Source: Blastobasis lacticolella (taxonomy: Eukaryota > Arthropoda > Insecta > Lepidoptera > Blastobasidae). From it: a DNA stretch of 64,000 bases. The position numbers were made by a program, and so were the translations under genes. Shown one piece after another: positions 12,232 to 25,765 of this stretch (the stretch's first letter is position 1; every line of letters starts with the position of its first letter). The notes below the pieces were generated by a model. The model did not search any database and was not told the DNA's origin. It worked only from the letters and a program-made list of their open reading frames with translations. The stretch is taken from contig LR990048.1 of the NCBI GenBank assembly GCA_905147135.1, positions 12,694,563-12,758,562 on the forward strand. Direction: 5' to 3'.

Positions 12232-15200
12232 TATTAAAAAAATTACGAACCTATACTACAAGGTAAATAACAAACCAATTAATTGCAACGTGAGCAAGTT
12301 CATGGACTATGATCTTAGAAATGAATTCACGTGCATACAATTCAGCACGAATTATTGTCGATATTAATTTAAAAAATATACTTGTATCGTTGTTAGGTTG
12401 TTACCAAGCAGACTCGTCATTTGACTCTTCCAGCATTTAGGTTTCAAGTGTTTTCGTTAGTGATTATGGCTGCATTTTTTTTATTATCTGACTAATATTA
12501 ATGATCTTTTTTTTGCAATTCTGCACACCAACAAAACCTTGCAATCAAAAGTGGACGCGTAAACAGGAAAAATTATAAAAAAAGATGTGACAAACAGCGA
12601 TAAAATCGGCAAACACAGCTGATATCACATAAAATGGAATTGTTAAATTATAAAATCTTTTCAAACACATCGGTCAGCCTAGGTTATCGTGGGGTCCCTT
12701 CGTCCCCCGGTGGAGGGTAACATGCGTAATTCACCGCGAAAAAAAGAAAGGTTATCGTGAGGTGGCATTGGTGATATTACCAACACCAACATGTATATAT
12801 AGTACAATATAGCACTACAAAGTTAATTAATACCTACGCAAAGTAGTTACAACCGAGAACAATGGGACGCGTTTGATAAAAAGTGACCTTGCTACATTTG
12901 TCGTCAACTGGTGTATTCTATATATTTTGTACCAAATGCCGTAAACAAAGCATTGCGAGGTACCATGTACTTTTCAGTTGTCAATCGACAGTATTATGGT
13001 TACTTTTATTCTAATTCTGACGACAAGGCAGAGGCTGCCTTGATGGGCTGACTATCTGATGGAATGTTTTATACGGCTGACAACTATCCCTTTGGACTGT
13101 GGGCTCATTGAAATATATTTTAAGATATGTTAATTTCTTCAACCGAATATCTCGCTCAGAGACAGCACGTTACAAAATTTTGTCATTATTTGTTTGTAAT
13201 GATAACCTCTGTCAATAAGCAAAGTCTCAAGATTAACCACGTAAATTACAAATGATCAAAAATAATCAAATTGAAAAATAGTAGGCTTCATACAAGAAAG
13301 TTCTTAGCCTTTTGTAAATTATTAGATTCTTTAAACTGATTTTAAGAGAACTATGATATTTGCATGTACAACTTTTTATTTTATTGTATTTTAACGCAAA
13401 CATTTCCTATGTTTCTACTTGCCATGCAATGCTTTTAAATAGGTAGAGTGTGACCGAAACGCATTTGCTAGCGAGATGACGGTGTCACAATATTTTTGGA
13501 AGATTTATTTTGAATGCACTATTATAAAAATGACCGTCAAGAGGTGCTAATAGGTGCCAATGACTGTTGTACATAGCGGTGAATTATTATGATCTTGAGT
13601 TTCTACGATTATTATAGTAACACCTCACTTTAAAGTGTAAAAAACACCGTATTGTAGTTTTACAGTTGTAATGAAGTCGTTGTCTATGATTGAGATCTCC
13701 GAATCACAGAGAAGTCTCCTTTGTATAATTTATCTTTCTTGCCTCTTCTCGACAGTATTTTGAATGATTAAAACTTACCAAATCACAAGATCGGACGTGA
13801 TGAATTCAGCTTTTATTATGTTATTAGTTTGGACACTTGAAAGTGTTGATTTAACCCTTCTCTGCCCTTTAGTGCGCTGTGGTCGTCAGGTGAATATCCG
13901 TGCCTCGAGAACTCACTTTCTCACCTCACACCTCAATAACCAGACATATACTGTGGAATATTTACTAAGTCATTACTTGAAGAGTATTTATGCTAGAGGC
14001 GCCGCTTAATCATTGAATACATTAACAAGATAAACTTTACTCTCAGTTTCCAATTCGATAATTAAGTATTTATAAACATTTAATGGCCGGTCCTGTCTGA
14101 TTGTGTTCCACACAATCTCCCTACATATCTTTCTAAGGAAGGATACTTACAATCCTACACATTATCCAATATTATATTGGTAAAGATAGATAAATTTCTC
14201 AATTTCCCGAATACCAGATCGAAACTTCCAGGATAAACACGGCCAAAATTGAAATCGCTACTGAGAAACTATTTAGTTTCCTTTATAAACATGGAATAAC
14301 CCTAAATACTACTCGAAATGCTGCCAAGAGTTCACAAGAAGTGCGTCGAGAAACTTGCCATCGTCTATAAAACTAAATTTGAAATAGAATTTCCCAGCTG
14401 CGAACGTCAACAGGTCTTCGCCATTAGAGGTGAAGGGAGCATCATTGTCACCGCAGTGATGATCAATAAGGCCTTTACAATCGATACATCGACACCTCGT
14501 CGCAATACAGCTTTAACGAGCCGTGCCAGCGGTGTAACTACGAAACACAGTCGGTTTTGCATACCTTTCGTCGCTTTCGTATCGATTTCATTGTTACTTC
14601 GTGTAGAGTCTGTGCGGAAAGAGAAGAGGCGTGGCGTTTATGGGGATAATTGTGATTTGATTTATATTTGACAGTGTTATTACTATTCTGGTCCTTCATT
14701 TAGGACGCTTCATTTTCTTACTCTACATACTATTATCGATTCGAGATCTCTATCTATTTGTCGAACGTGGGAGCCTTTTGTTTGTCCTAATGTTCAGTTC
14801 ATAGTCCTGGGACCCTATTTTCGAACCACTCGCATCTACACACACGCTCGCCTTCTCCGCCAGCCACGACACTCCAGCAACATCATTCGACTCAACAACA
14901 AAAATGTCGCGCAACACGTGTCGTTCGGCACGCCTCCTCACGCGATGTTGGTCGACACGTGTCGCGCAACAGTGAAGGCTCTAGTCTATGGTAATATCGA
15001 ATACGAATCCTAATGCAAACCGTGATTTATAACCGTAAGTTATACGAGAACGAAACGTTCACGAAGCGAAAACGTCTGTACTGGATAATCGACCCGCAGT
15101 AGGCACGATCGCCGCAATGTCAAACACATTCCGTTCCATGTGATCGCATATGATACACACCATGCCAAAACGGTTAACACGCTAATGAATACTAGGCTAG

Positions 15201-15430
15201 ATAATGTGTTCGTCCATGGCTGCCTGCTGCTAAAGGAAAACGCAGGAAAACGCTGCTAGGGTTGTTCTTGGTCCGCGGGGCTATTGGCTAACTCAGTTGG
15301 AAACTGAATTTGACATTAGATAATTCTACACTCGGCATCTACGTACGCCACTGACAGTAGCGTCTACCAAATTAGAGTAGTGTAATATTATTTTATGTCA
15401 AGTTCAGTAGTCCACTGTGATAGTCCCTCT
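12232..15430. other. Gene-free stretch with one CpG-rich repeat-like patch
   Basis: No exon is supported. The ATG-led 117-codon frame at 14318-14671 has no recognisable content. At 14902-14972 the block gtcgcgcaac occurs twice in direct orientation beside two copies of acacgtgtcg, suggesting the end of a DNA element. The rest is AT-rich background. Confidence 0.4.
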
Positions 15431-15439
15431 GGTCTGAAA

Positions 15440-16330
15440 AACCGCTATTATTATTGTTATTATTTTTTAAAGTGGGCTCTCCAAGGCTTTCTCAGTCCTA
15501 GTATCACTGCGACCATTTCTGATCTATTGTGATCGCCTCTTTCTTAAAGTTCAGTACTAATCCCTATAGCTTCTATGAACTGTAATAGGTTCTTAGTACT
15601 GATATCCTGCACCTCATCGGGTATTAGTTGGTGTTTACCCAGATGGATGCTTCGTTTGCGCATCAGGGCCTCACATTTGCAGATCAGATGGAGAGGCGTT
15701 TCATCCTCCTCCTTGCAGAATCTACAGTCTTTTGTTCTGCTGATCTTCAAGTTATACATGTGCTTGTTCAGCCCACTGTGACCAGTCAGTGCCCTTATTA
15801 GGATACACAATTTATTCCTACTAAGTAGTAACAGATCTTTGGCATGCCGCCTATTATAGGCTTTGACTAATGCCCTAGAATGGGTTAGGCCCAGCTGATT
15901 ATTCCAGTGCTCTAATGATTGCTCTTTGCAGTTTATATGAAGAGTCAGTTTAACAAGGCTTTTTGGTATGCCACAGAACGGTTCTGGACCATATGTTGTA
16001 GTTGTGCTACCAGCCTTTGCGAGTTCGTCCGCGATCTCATTGCCTTCGATCCCTTATGCCCTGGGATCCAGCGCAGAATCACTTGGTTTTTCTCACCCAA
16101 GGAATTGAGGACATTCACGCAGTTTAGCACCAACCTTGAACTCACAGAGTCTGATGAGAGGGCCAATAAAGCTGCTTGACTGTCTGAGTGTATATAAATA
16201 CAATGATTCATGTATTTCTTTTTGAGGTTTATGTCCGCACATTCTAAGATTGCGTACACCTCGGCCTGGAATATGGAGGTGTATTTGCCCAGGTTTAGAG
16301 ATTTCTTGACCTTAGGCCGCTCTCGCTATA
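15440..16330 (-). pseudogene. LINE ORF2 3' end: RNase H domain and zinc-knuckle tail, frameshifted
   Basis: From about 16320 the minus strand reads through FQAEVYAILECAD and IHSDSQAALLAL (an RNase H catalytic Asp in SDSQ) to WIPGHKG. At about 16048-16053 one base is missing; the following codons in the next frame (EGNEIADELAKAG) are the expected RNase H continuation. That frame stays open through ALTGHSGLNKHMYNL and the CCHC-like CRFC..EDET..HLICKC to a stop at 15544. RNase H plus this terminal knuckle places it in the I/R1/jockey-related non-LTR group; the exact clade is uncertain. The 3' flank (15440-15470) is an (AAT)n-like tail. The copy is 5'-truncated but little decayed. Confidence 0.85.
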
Positions 16331-16521
16331 GTTTGATTATTATGCCAGGGTTAAAATGAAATAGTAAATAACTCATGGCGGAGGAAATTCATTTTACTTC
16401 CACCAGGTTTTAGCATGACCCAATAATAATAAAAATAAAAAATAAAAATCAGAAATAAATAAAAAGAAAACGTGTACCTAACTGAATCGTGTTCAGTGAT
16501 TTTTTTGTTTTAATCTTTACA

Positions 16522-16733
16522 TAGTACAAAATAAAGTCGCTTTCCGCCGTCTGTCCCTATTTATCTATGTATATATCTATGTGCGCTTATATCGTTTACA
16601 CTACGCAACGGATTTTAATGCGGTTTTCAACAATAGATACGGTGATTCAAGAGGAAGGTAGAAAGCAAGAACGAAAAGGGTAGGTAGGGGTAAAGTAGGT
16701 GTACGTGAACGAAGTCGTGCCGGGTTCACTCGC
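16522..16733 (+). mobile_element. Non-autonomous Helitron copy
   Basis: Carries aaagtcgctttccgccgtct, acgcaacggattttaatgcg, ttcaagaggaagg and gaacgaagtcgtgccgggtt. The terminal CTAG is mutated here (CACTCG). Same family as 11470 and 17520. Confidence 0.65.
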
Positions 16734-17519
16734 TTGAAATAAAAATGAAACAGAATAAAATTGACACTTACATTACGATTTTAAATACGTGTTGAAGTTG
16801 TTTTCATACTTCAATCAGATCAATTGCCGGCCAATGGTCGCAATGGCACGACCAGTCGATTAACATTGTCTGATGACAGCAAAAAGCCATATTTGTGTTC
16901 GCATGTAATTTGCAGGCGTGCCATCATAACTGAACATCATAATCAACTATGATTACTGACACATGCGCTTTTATGTACTGATTGCTGGGTTTCACTCACT
17001 GTGGTTGAGGTAACCACTGTTCAATACGCGATAACAGAACTAGCTATTAATAGCGTGGCAGGATTTTTTAATCTGTAATTAACTATTCCGAGGTCAAGGT
17101 TCTGCTGCAACTAATGAGCTATAAAACAATCTTTTGGCCTACCATTTGTTTTTATGGGAAAAAAGCAAACTGTTTTTGCTAAACAGGAAATAGCAGTACC
17201 TACTGTAAAGGGAAGTCCCGTGGTAAAGTCCGTGAACCCGTGAACAGAGTCATTTTTAGCATGTAGATACCCTAAAATAAACAGCATTTGTTGTTTAAAT
17301 ATTGATGAGTAGGTACCTACCACAAAATAGTGATAACGATAACACCCAATATTGATATTTTAATTTGTTCATATCAATTGCACATTAAAATATGCGGAAG
17401 TATGATTGTATAAGTTTTCAAAATTATCTAGAATTTTGATCATGAATTTGATGAAAACATAGAATCTTAGCGTAAAGTCAATTCATTCAAACAAAGAACC
17501 GTTGTGAATCGTCATACAT

Positions 17520-17737
17520 GGTATAAAACAAAGTCACTTCCTGCCGTCTGTCCCTCTGCCTTCGATCTTTTAAACTACGCAACGGATTTTAATGCGGGAT
17601 CCAACAATAGATACGAGTGATTCAAGAGGAAGGTTTATACGCAAGCAAAAGGGTAGGTAGGGGTGAAGTAGGTGTAGAATAGGCATAGGTTAGGCATATG
17701 GGAGGGGTAGAACGCCATGCAAACGAAGACGAACTAG
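17520..17737 (+). mobile_element. Non-autonomous Helitron copy
   Basis: Same family blocks as the 16522 copy (acgcaacggattttaatgcg, attcaagaggaagg). Ends caaacgaagacgaaCTAG|T. The gap-free match to the family makes it a fairly recent copy. Confidence 0.7.
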
Positions 17738-18109
17738 TAAAAATATATAATAAACAATTTATAAGAATATTAACAACGATTGCCACCTATCACAGAGTTC
17801 AAATGCAAATCATTGCACAACGTTTGTAAAACATAAGATAACGTCGTTATCTTGAGTACTGATAGAATTGTTTTATTACAGCGAATATCGTCTAAAAGTC
17901 TAAATAATCTAACATGATAGTAGTTAGAATAACCCAAGCTAACAAAACGTGTATTGTGTGACCTTCAGTGTTTGTACATTGAACTGCATTGTTTGGATAA
18001 ATGGTTTGATGCTGGAAAGATTGCAAATATAATTATTCTTATCTTTTATCAATATTATTCTTTTCCAACTAAGTAAATACTTACATATATTTTTTATACA
18101 ACTCAGTGA

Positions 18110-18400
18110 CAAACGAGTAGACAGCCTACCTGATGGTAAGTGGTAGCTGTTGCCCATAACATCTACAATTCATACATTTACGTTGCAGGTAACACAAATG
18201 CAGAATCGCCTGTGCGTTGTCACTGTAAGGACTAAGACGAAATGCCTCATTCCTGTAATTTCGCTGGCTACCTTATCCGTCAAACCGGAACACAACACTG
18301 CAAGCATTGTTGCATGGCGGCAGAAATAGATAAGGCGGTGGTACCTACTCAGCCGGACCCCCTCAGGCTTGACAGAGCCCTACCACCTGATAAATAGTCG
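18110..18400 (+). repeat. 3' UTR of a jockey/BmC1-like LINE
   Basis: The order gagtagacagcctacctgat, gcccataacatctacaattc, aatgcctcattcctgtaa, ggcggcagaaatagataagg and tggtacctactcag is the familiar 3' end of a very abundant lepidopteran non-LTR family. Diverged pieces of the same family lie at 42180-42310, 57125-57240 and 58950-59290. Confidence 0.7.
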
Positions 18401-20530
18401 ACGTAGTATATCGACGAATAGTCAGCCTGACGGAATGGAGATGTTTATATCCTCTTTGAAGCTATGTTCAGTAGTTTAATCGTTTACTTTTGACCTTAAC
18501 CTTACATTTGCTTGGAATGGTATGTATGTGCATAAGTAATTACTGACAGGATGGTTGCGTAGAAATATATATAAAATAAGTCAACTATTTGACTCAGATT
18601 TCTGTGGTTGGTATCTATAGTTACTAGATGTTTTCAATTATTGGAGAATGAATTAGCATTTCTTTGATGTGACTAGCCCGAAGTTAGTTTGTATCGACTC
18701 AACCTGCTGCTCTGAAGCAAGTGCTTTCAGTACCTACACATATCATCCCTCTGCCTCTACGGCCTGTAAAAAGTGATTGTTGTGATCGATGGCAGTCAAC
18801 ACTCCTTGGGAATATTATTGAGATTTTAGTGTTCAAAACGCACGGCAGAAAACGCTGTTGCCCATTTTCCGGTATACGAAGGTCCTAGTCAAAAGACGAC
18901 TAAAGACTTAGTTAGCCTCTACTATAGTCGAGGGGAATGGTGCAATTCAACAATATGATAAGCCTTTACATACATACATTCATGGTCCGACTGTTTTGTC
19001 CTACTATTTAATCAGGACATAAACATATTTTTTAAGTAGGGATCGGACAAAGCTAAAACTGAGTTCGGTCAATTGTGTTGAGTTTGTTTTCTATAAATTA
19101 CTTACATAGTACTCATACTGTGTCTTGTAAGTTAGCACTTGTAATAAGAGAAGAGTGTAAGGTTTTGCTGTATTCGTGGCCTATAAAAGTAACTACAGCT
19201 ACTGAAAAGGAATGATGAGCATACCTTCATTACACACATATGAAGTTAGTTGAATTAATTACGATATTATAACTAGAAATAAATGAAATAATTATTAGTA
19301 GCGTAATTTAATTAATGAGGAAGTTTCTTAATATAGACATCAACTCAGGTAGTTTGCAGGAAATAAAGTTGGTATAACATGTTGTGTATAAAATAATTGG
19401 GGAAAATAATACTGAGTGGTTATCCGGCGGGTAACAGTATACTGGTCTCAGTGACGCGTGGACCAATGACTCATCGATGGCCAAAAAAGTTCGGTAAATT
19501 ATTTTGAGGTAACTTCGGTGTATGATCTGCCCACTATGTTGAAGTCAAGTGAGCGTCTGGTCTGGGTATAGTTCTCAGAAGTTTCAATGACTTTACTCAT
19601 TTTTTGTCGGTCGAACCTCCAAAATAAATTACTCATCGTTGAATTATTTAAGAAACTTATTTATTGTGTAAAATTTGTTTTCCTGAATAAAAATTTCGTA
19701 AATTCCGTGTTTAATTTTTTCATTCATTTCACGAGCTAATTTTAAAAGTTTGCAGGTAACACACGTGGTAGGTACAGAGTTTAAAATTGGAAAAACCACG
19801 TTTTTGTTATGTGACTATGCCGGTGACAGAATTGTTTTTCTGGCTTATGAATAATATTACTAATAATGATAATAAATAGTTTTAATATTCGTAAATAGCA
19901 ATTAAGAACGTTATAGTTCGGTGTATAGTAATATGTAGGTACCTATACTCAAACATGAAATGATAGCACTAATAATGTATAAGACAAAATTTTCTTAATT
20001 ATAAGTATTGATAAGATAATTTCCGTATCTGCTATTGACCGTTGACTTATTATAAATTTGAAATATTTTTAAGTATAATTTGTGTACTACTAGGTACAAG
20101 AACTAGTTATAAAATATATCTGTTTTAGTAGGAAACTAACGTAAAGTAGGTAAGGTAATCATGCCTTAGATTGTAAAGTGGGTTATGAAAGATAACAAAA
20201 GTAACTCACCTTCATATATGGACCTATCATAAAGAATTATTTAATTTATGTTTCGCGAAATCAAATTTCACGAAACTCTATGTGGCGAATAAAAGTTTTA
20301 CACACTGGTATTTGTACAAAAGTTTCACAGCAAAGTATTATCACAGAATATTTATATTATGCGGCACAACGCGCATGCAGCCAGCAGTCATTCGCACGAT
20401 TTCACAAAATTTAGCACATGTTCCAGTTGAAAATGTCAATAAATACAAAGGCTATTGGAGAAACGACACAGACGATTTCTTTTTAGGCATTTTATTTTTA
20501 ATTTCTAAGTTAACAATGGCTGGAGAGGAA
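18401..20530. other. Gene-free stretch
   Basis: At 18840-18910 there is a short minus-strand piece of the GAT-tailed LINE family. Otherwise it is AT-rich and unrecognised. The open frame at 20282-20542 starts with a non-ATG codon and has no motif. Confidence 0.4.
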
Positions 20531-20544
20531 CTTTTTGTTTGAAT

Positions 20545-20830
20545 TTCGAACGCGCGGTTTTTATTTTTAAATACGCAGCGGGAATCGCTGTGCTCGCGCG
20601 CGGCGCCAATGCCGTTCGCGTGTAAGCCGACCGGTGACTGGCTGAACGCGGCTAAAACCCTCGCTTGTATATTCGCAGGCGGTGAAAAATAAATACGACG
20701 AGGTGTGATGATGGAAGGCCCGCGCCGGTCGATTCTGAGGAACTGTTATCTAACTTGCGTAGCCAAGGCATGCCCCCGGCTATAGCCAATGGCGCCAGAT
20801 TCCTTTCACACCTCGATGATTCGAATTGGT
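20545..20830. promoter_or_regulatory. CpG-rich island, possible promoter or non-coding first exon
   Basis: A sharp rise in G+C and CpG (cgcgcgcggcgccaatgccg and neighbours) in an AT-rich setting. It has TTTTAAATA at its left edge and tgtatattcgcag further in. The ten-base arms cgaggtgtga and tcacacctcg lie about 95 bp apart in inverted orientation. A small ATG frame (MMEGPRRSIL, 26 codons) opens just right of the centre. Transcription direction cannot be decided and no coding exon follows convincingly. Confidence 0.3.
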
Positions 20831-22790
20831 AGTCGAAAAAATAGCGATGCCTACGTCCGTTAATTGAAAATATTCATAAGTTTACAGCTCGTCTAATTGG
20901 TGTCAATAGTTGATGAGCTCGCGACATGTGGTTTTGATTGAAGAGAATGAGACATTTTTATTCCATCAATATGGACTACTTACACAGAAGCTGTGTCACA
21001 AGATAGATAGTTCTAGTTACTTAGTTAAAATTTCATATTAAAATACCGGACGAACAAATATAAAACATTTCATCCAACCAAATATAAACATTTTTTCACG
21101 GACTTCGGGCTTCGTAAATTTCGGTTACTGTAATATGTTCCCGACACGTTCCAGTGAAAACCACAAACCACATATTATGTTACTCGCTGATAATGTAGCT
21201 TTTATAGATGAAATAATTTTAAAATAGGTTGTAAGTTTATTCATTATAATACTTTGGAAAAATAACTTTTCTTAAGATATTAAATGGTAACCTAATCGAC
21301 TGATATCGGAAAATCCCCCACAAACTACTTATAACTATATTTCCCTACTGATCTCGATTGAACTGGCTTTCACGGAACTGGCGTCACGACGTGTCTTTTT
21401 GCGTCGGAAGTTAGAAATGCAGTTAACTAGCAAATACATATCATTTTGATATAATCCCTGAAGTAACTCTGTTACGCTGCTTAAAGAACTTCCGGTTCTG
21501 TCAACTGTAACCCAATGGAGTCCCTATTGAGGCGTCATCGATAGGCTCTCGTGGTGTGAGCTATATCACTGCCTCAATAACTATCCAAAAACCAGCTAAC
21601 GAGGCAATCGATGTTTTTTTATACCATAAAGGTGGCAAACAAACTTGCCTGGTGGTAAGCAGTCACCGCAGCCTATGGACGTTTGCAATACCAGGGACAT
21701 CACCCACACGTTGCCGACCACGTAAAATCCTTTTCACCCCTCTCTAGAAGAACCCCATATTGTATGTGATGGCAGAATTACTACAGGATCTGTATGGTCT
21801 TACTTCTAAGCGAGTTAGTGTGACCTTCTTACGTAGGTACTATTTCCTCTTCTGTATCATATTTTTCCTTCAGCCAACCATAAATAGTCTTTGATACAAA
21901 TTACACAATGTGCGATAAATGTCTCGTTAATCATTTAGGCTATCCAAATGACAAGATGAAGTCATAAAAAGCAAATAAAAAAGAAGTGAAATATTACTGA
22001 AATCATATTACCTATTTGACTATAGCCTAAGTAAATGGCTCAATTTTTACGGGGGTGTCAGTTGTCATTTATATTGGTAGGTAGTTGTTGGCATCTTTTA
22101 TGCGCCACATACATTGTTGTCGCGTTTGTCGTTTTCTATTGAAAAGTAATTTATTTATTAAATCTTCATGCACAACATAGTAAAAAGGCGGACTTAAAGC
22201 TAAAATAGCCTTATCTACCAGTCAACCAGGAGATGAAGGGTAAAGAAAAAGTAAGGCGGTGCAAGAGAAGCTACTAAACAAGATGGAGGAGGGGAACCGT
22301 TCATGCAATTATAGCCGAACCAGAGATAGCAGTACAGATAAATAGATAGATAACTGAAAATAAGTAATATAAATATAATAAAGCTAGAAATAAACGTGAG
22401 TGAGTGGGTAATATAGCAAGAATAGATAACCTTACAAATACTACACAAGTAAAGGAGAGACAAAACCAGTCAAACATGGGGGAGATCGGAAACAAACTTG
22501 TGAGCCCCAACACTAAATACACACTTTACTATGTAGAATCAAAAAACCAAATATTCCGTTCAACACTAGAAAATTTTAATGTTTATGATACTTACCTAAC
22601 TCGAAAGTAGCTTGGTCACCACTAGCCGATTAGGCACATTTAACGGGGAATTTAATTCCACCGTAGCATTGGCGTTTATAAACCGAGACCTCACGGACAA
22701 TTCCAATAGTAATTGCGATTATTGGATTCCATTCCTCCGTAGAAATTCCACGCAATCCATTCCACGATTACAAATGTCCACGTATACGAA
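20831..22790. other. Gene-free stretch with one repeat tail
   Basis: At 21630-21745 the blocks gcctggtggtaagcagtcac and acacgttgccgaccacgta mark another common lepidopteran LINE-tail family, plus strand. The remainder is AT-rich and unrecognised. The antisense open frames around 22215-22520 are low-complexity hydrophobic translations. Confidence 0.45.
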
Positions 22791-22799
22791 GTCAATGTG

Positions 22800-23080
22800 G
22801 CGAAGTGGTGACTGGTAGGTATGATATAGCACCAACCTTGGGTTTTAAGGATGATCTTTGGTGCGGTTACGTACAAGGCGACAAATGACACAGACGCACC
22901 CCGGTACACCAAAAAAGGCCAGCAGTATTTTCTGCTCATTTTTAAATATTTCGATGACAACTTCCTTGCCCACTCTCCACTAATGTGGATGAGGCTTATG
23001 CCCAGCAGAATACAATTATTAGCTATTGTAGTGATGTGATGACGTGACGTAGCCATGGGCCGAAACTTGTGTAAAACCTG
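22800..23080 (+). repeat. Diverged GAT-tail-family LINE 3' fragment
   Basis: Plus-strand blocks atatagcaccaacc, gttacgtacaaggcgacaaa, ggccagcagtattttctgct and ctccactaatgtggatgagg align in order with the family copies at 57298 and 62464 and with 43080-43195. The 135-codon antisense frame here is a by-product of the repeat. Confidence 0.55.
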
Positions 23081-23689
23081 TACAGTATACTTTATCATGT
23101 TCTATACATACTTTTTATTATTAAAGTTAGACATAACAATAAAAATGACAAATCAATTAGTTTAGGCACTTCAATCTACTAAAGATTTGTAATGTGCCAA
23201 GCCTGGCTAGTATGTTTAATTAATGACAACAATACAATCTACTTGGTGCGAGCTCGAATACATTATGACGCCACATTGAAGCAGTCAGGATCGGCTACGT
23301 CCAAGCGGCGATGTGCTGCTTTTCACTTACCTATAGGTACTCATTCTGATTACCCCGACCTTGATGAATAAATTCAACGACTTAAAACAATTCAAGGTAT
23401 CTAACGAGTACAAGGTATACAACCCAGAACCTGGGATTTAAGGCAACCTCCACGTTTTATTCATAGCCCAACCCTCTCCCATCCTCTCAAGGCTGAACCA
23501 CGAGTAAATTTAGGCCCGTATTAATAAACCGTTTCACAACTGGGCGGTACACGTGATCTTAATATCACGTGTTTTGTGTTGTATTCAATGACAGCTGATC
23601 AAAAGGCCATTTTTTTGTCAAATATTTAAGGACTCAGTTTCGGACATAATTCACCTCAAAGATATAAAAAACAGCCGCACTTTGAAACT

Positions 23690-25047
23690 TAACTTAATCG
23701 CTTGGTGTAGTGCGAAGTGCGGCGCTGGCCGGTATTTCCAACGCTTCGGAGATCTGATCCGACCATTGTTTTAGACTTCGGCCTCTCGGTCTTTTTCCTG
23801 CACTTTCGTCGTTCCATGCAATATGGCCAAAATATTTTGCAAGCAAGTTGTAGGTAGTCGCTAAGCATTTTCTTTTTTAAGTTGCATAAGAATAGAGATA
23901 TTTGTGCGGTAGTCTGTACAAAGTATCCTCGACATGCGATGCCAACACCACATTTCAAAGGCACTTTTTGCTTGTCGGCGGTTTTAAGTGGCCAAGTCTC
24001 AACCCTATCTAAAGCGAAGGAAAAGACAAGTATGCGAACGAGGTGTATCTTTTTCCGATTGGTTATGTTTCTGTCTGATGTCGAAACAGTCAATCACATG
24101 AGCTTTGTCTTGGATTTATCGATGGCAAGTCCCACACTCAAACTGATGGTTTCCAACCGATTCAGCTACTCAGCTATTTCTACTTTGGATGATGCCAGAA
24201 GAGTTGTATCATCAGCACATTGGAGGTTGGATATTTTGACTACACCTATCCTGACGCCACCGTCCCAGTTTTCTAGTGTTTGGCGCATAATGTGCTCTCC
24301 ATATATGTTGAAAATATCGGAGAGATCACACACCCTTTTGAACTTGAAACGACTTGATTTAATATTTCCTACAGTGAAAGTGACATATCCCAACTCATAC
24401 AAATTGCGGGTCAGCATTACTATGTGGTTCGGAAAACCAATCTCAATCATTTTTCCACAAGGAGCCGAACGTTTAATATTTGCTCTCTCGTTCCTATTCC
24501 CTTGACAAAACCCACCTATTTTTAAAGTATTTACCAGTCCAGGAAAGATGGCAACCTCGCATTAATTATTTATATGGAGTAAAATATTGCTTGCATGCGA
24601 TATTGTTCTGTAGTTGTTGCAGTTGCGTACCGATCCCTTTTTTGAAGAGGAAGCATTGAGGACTGTATCCAGTCTGTTGGCCGGTACGCCATATCTCATT
24701 ACAGCATGCAAACAGGCTACTATTCCTTTTGGGTCTAACCCTTTCAAGGTTTCCGCTGTAATTAAATCAGGACCTGGTGCTTTATTCCTCTTCAATTTTA
24801 AGATCGCGTCTGCCACTTCCGCGTATAGTACGTCAGATTCCTCTTCAATTACAATTTCAGCTGTTCGGGAAGAATGATGTGTTTTATCCTGATCTGTCTG
24901 GATCTCTAGCTCTTCGCAGTACTCTCTCCATCTTTCTGTATCTTCGTGTATTGGCCTACCATCTTCGTCGTCTATAAGCCATGACGACGGCGTGACCTTT
25001 CGTGTTATTTGTTTAACTGAGGGCCTTACGCTACGCACAATACTCAT
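23690..25047 (-). pseudogene. Decayed RTE-type LINE reverse transcriptase
   Basis: Three minus-strand pieces occur in element order. The first (25047-24562) holds the finger region LKRNKAPGPD..TAETLK and a later NCNNYR. The second (24450-24166) holds RNLYELGYVTF and the polymerase core CADDTTLLASS, with Cys in place of the usual Tyr before ADD. The third (24093-23689) holds LVRILVFSFALDRVETWPLK, the block that follows the thumb in RTE elements. Frame breaks separate the pieces and stops occur between them. It could not be active. It belongs to the same broad clade as the fragment at 1-135. Confidence 0.85.
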
Positions 25048-25523
25048 GAAATATAAGCATCATCTACGTCACATAAAAACACTGTTAACTATTTCCAGCG
25101 GCCATATCATTTAGATTTGTAGCGAAGTTTGATCGCAAAGTAAATATTTTGGCTTCCAAACATTAAACTCTGTTTAGGATTTCAGACGTAAACAAACGCT
25201 GTTTCCAACCTTTCCGCGACGATAAAGGTCAATCTTGCATGCAGTCGTTAAATCCTTATCACTATTTCCTGTCCTCACTAAAACTATGAATGCGAAAGTG
25301 ACATGTCTATCTTTCCGATAGTTATGTAGGTTAGGCGTTTTTCACAAAAGTAAGGTATGTAGGTACACAAGTACCCAGTATTCTTTGACATCTAGAATTC
25401 GAATTTGTTTCGAATATAAGGATTTGTGTACAAATTAGCGTGCAACGAAACCTAGTTCATCACTCTTTGCAAGCATTTAATAGTTATCCAAACCTAACCG
25501 ACAAAAACCATTGAACCTATTGT

Positions 25524-25765
25524 ATGCGCTTATTTCACATGCCTAAATTCAGAAAAATAAAGCGTATCAAAGTGGAATGTATTGCTCATCAAATAAGGTC
25601 CATTTTTGTATCACTTATATTAAGTCACGCGTCGCTCTGCTTTTTAAAAATCCGAGATACAAAAATGAACCTTATTCTATGAGCAATACATTCCACTTTG
25701 ATTTGCTCTCACGCTTTTTGTTTCTGAATTCAGTTACTGAATTTAGGAATGTGTGATAAGAGCAT
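25524..25765. mobile_element. Palindromic MITE, 242 bp
   Basis: Left arm and reverse complement of the right arm share ATGC.CTTAT..CACAT and CCTAAATTCAG, then AATCAAAGTGG-like sequence and GGAATGTATTGCTCAT followed by AATAAGG. The whole element can fold into one long hairpin with a small centre near 25640. No coding capacity; superfamily not assigned. Confidence 0.7.

Noticed and set aside
14318..14671. A 117-codon ATG frame
   Set aside because: No family pattern and no supporting context; kept only as a mention in the regional entry.
22691..23098. A 135-codon minus-strand frame
   Set aside because: Lies across a GAT-family LINE tail; relatives of that repeat are not coding.
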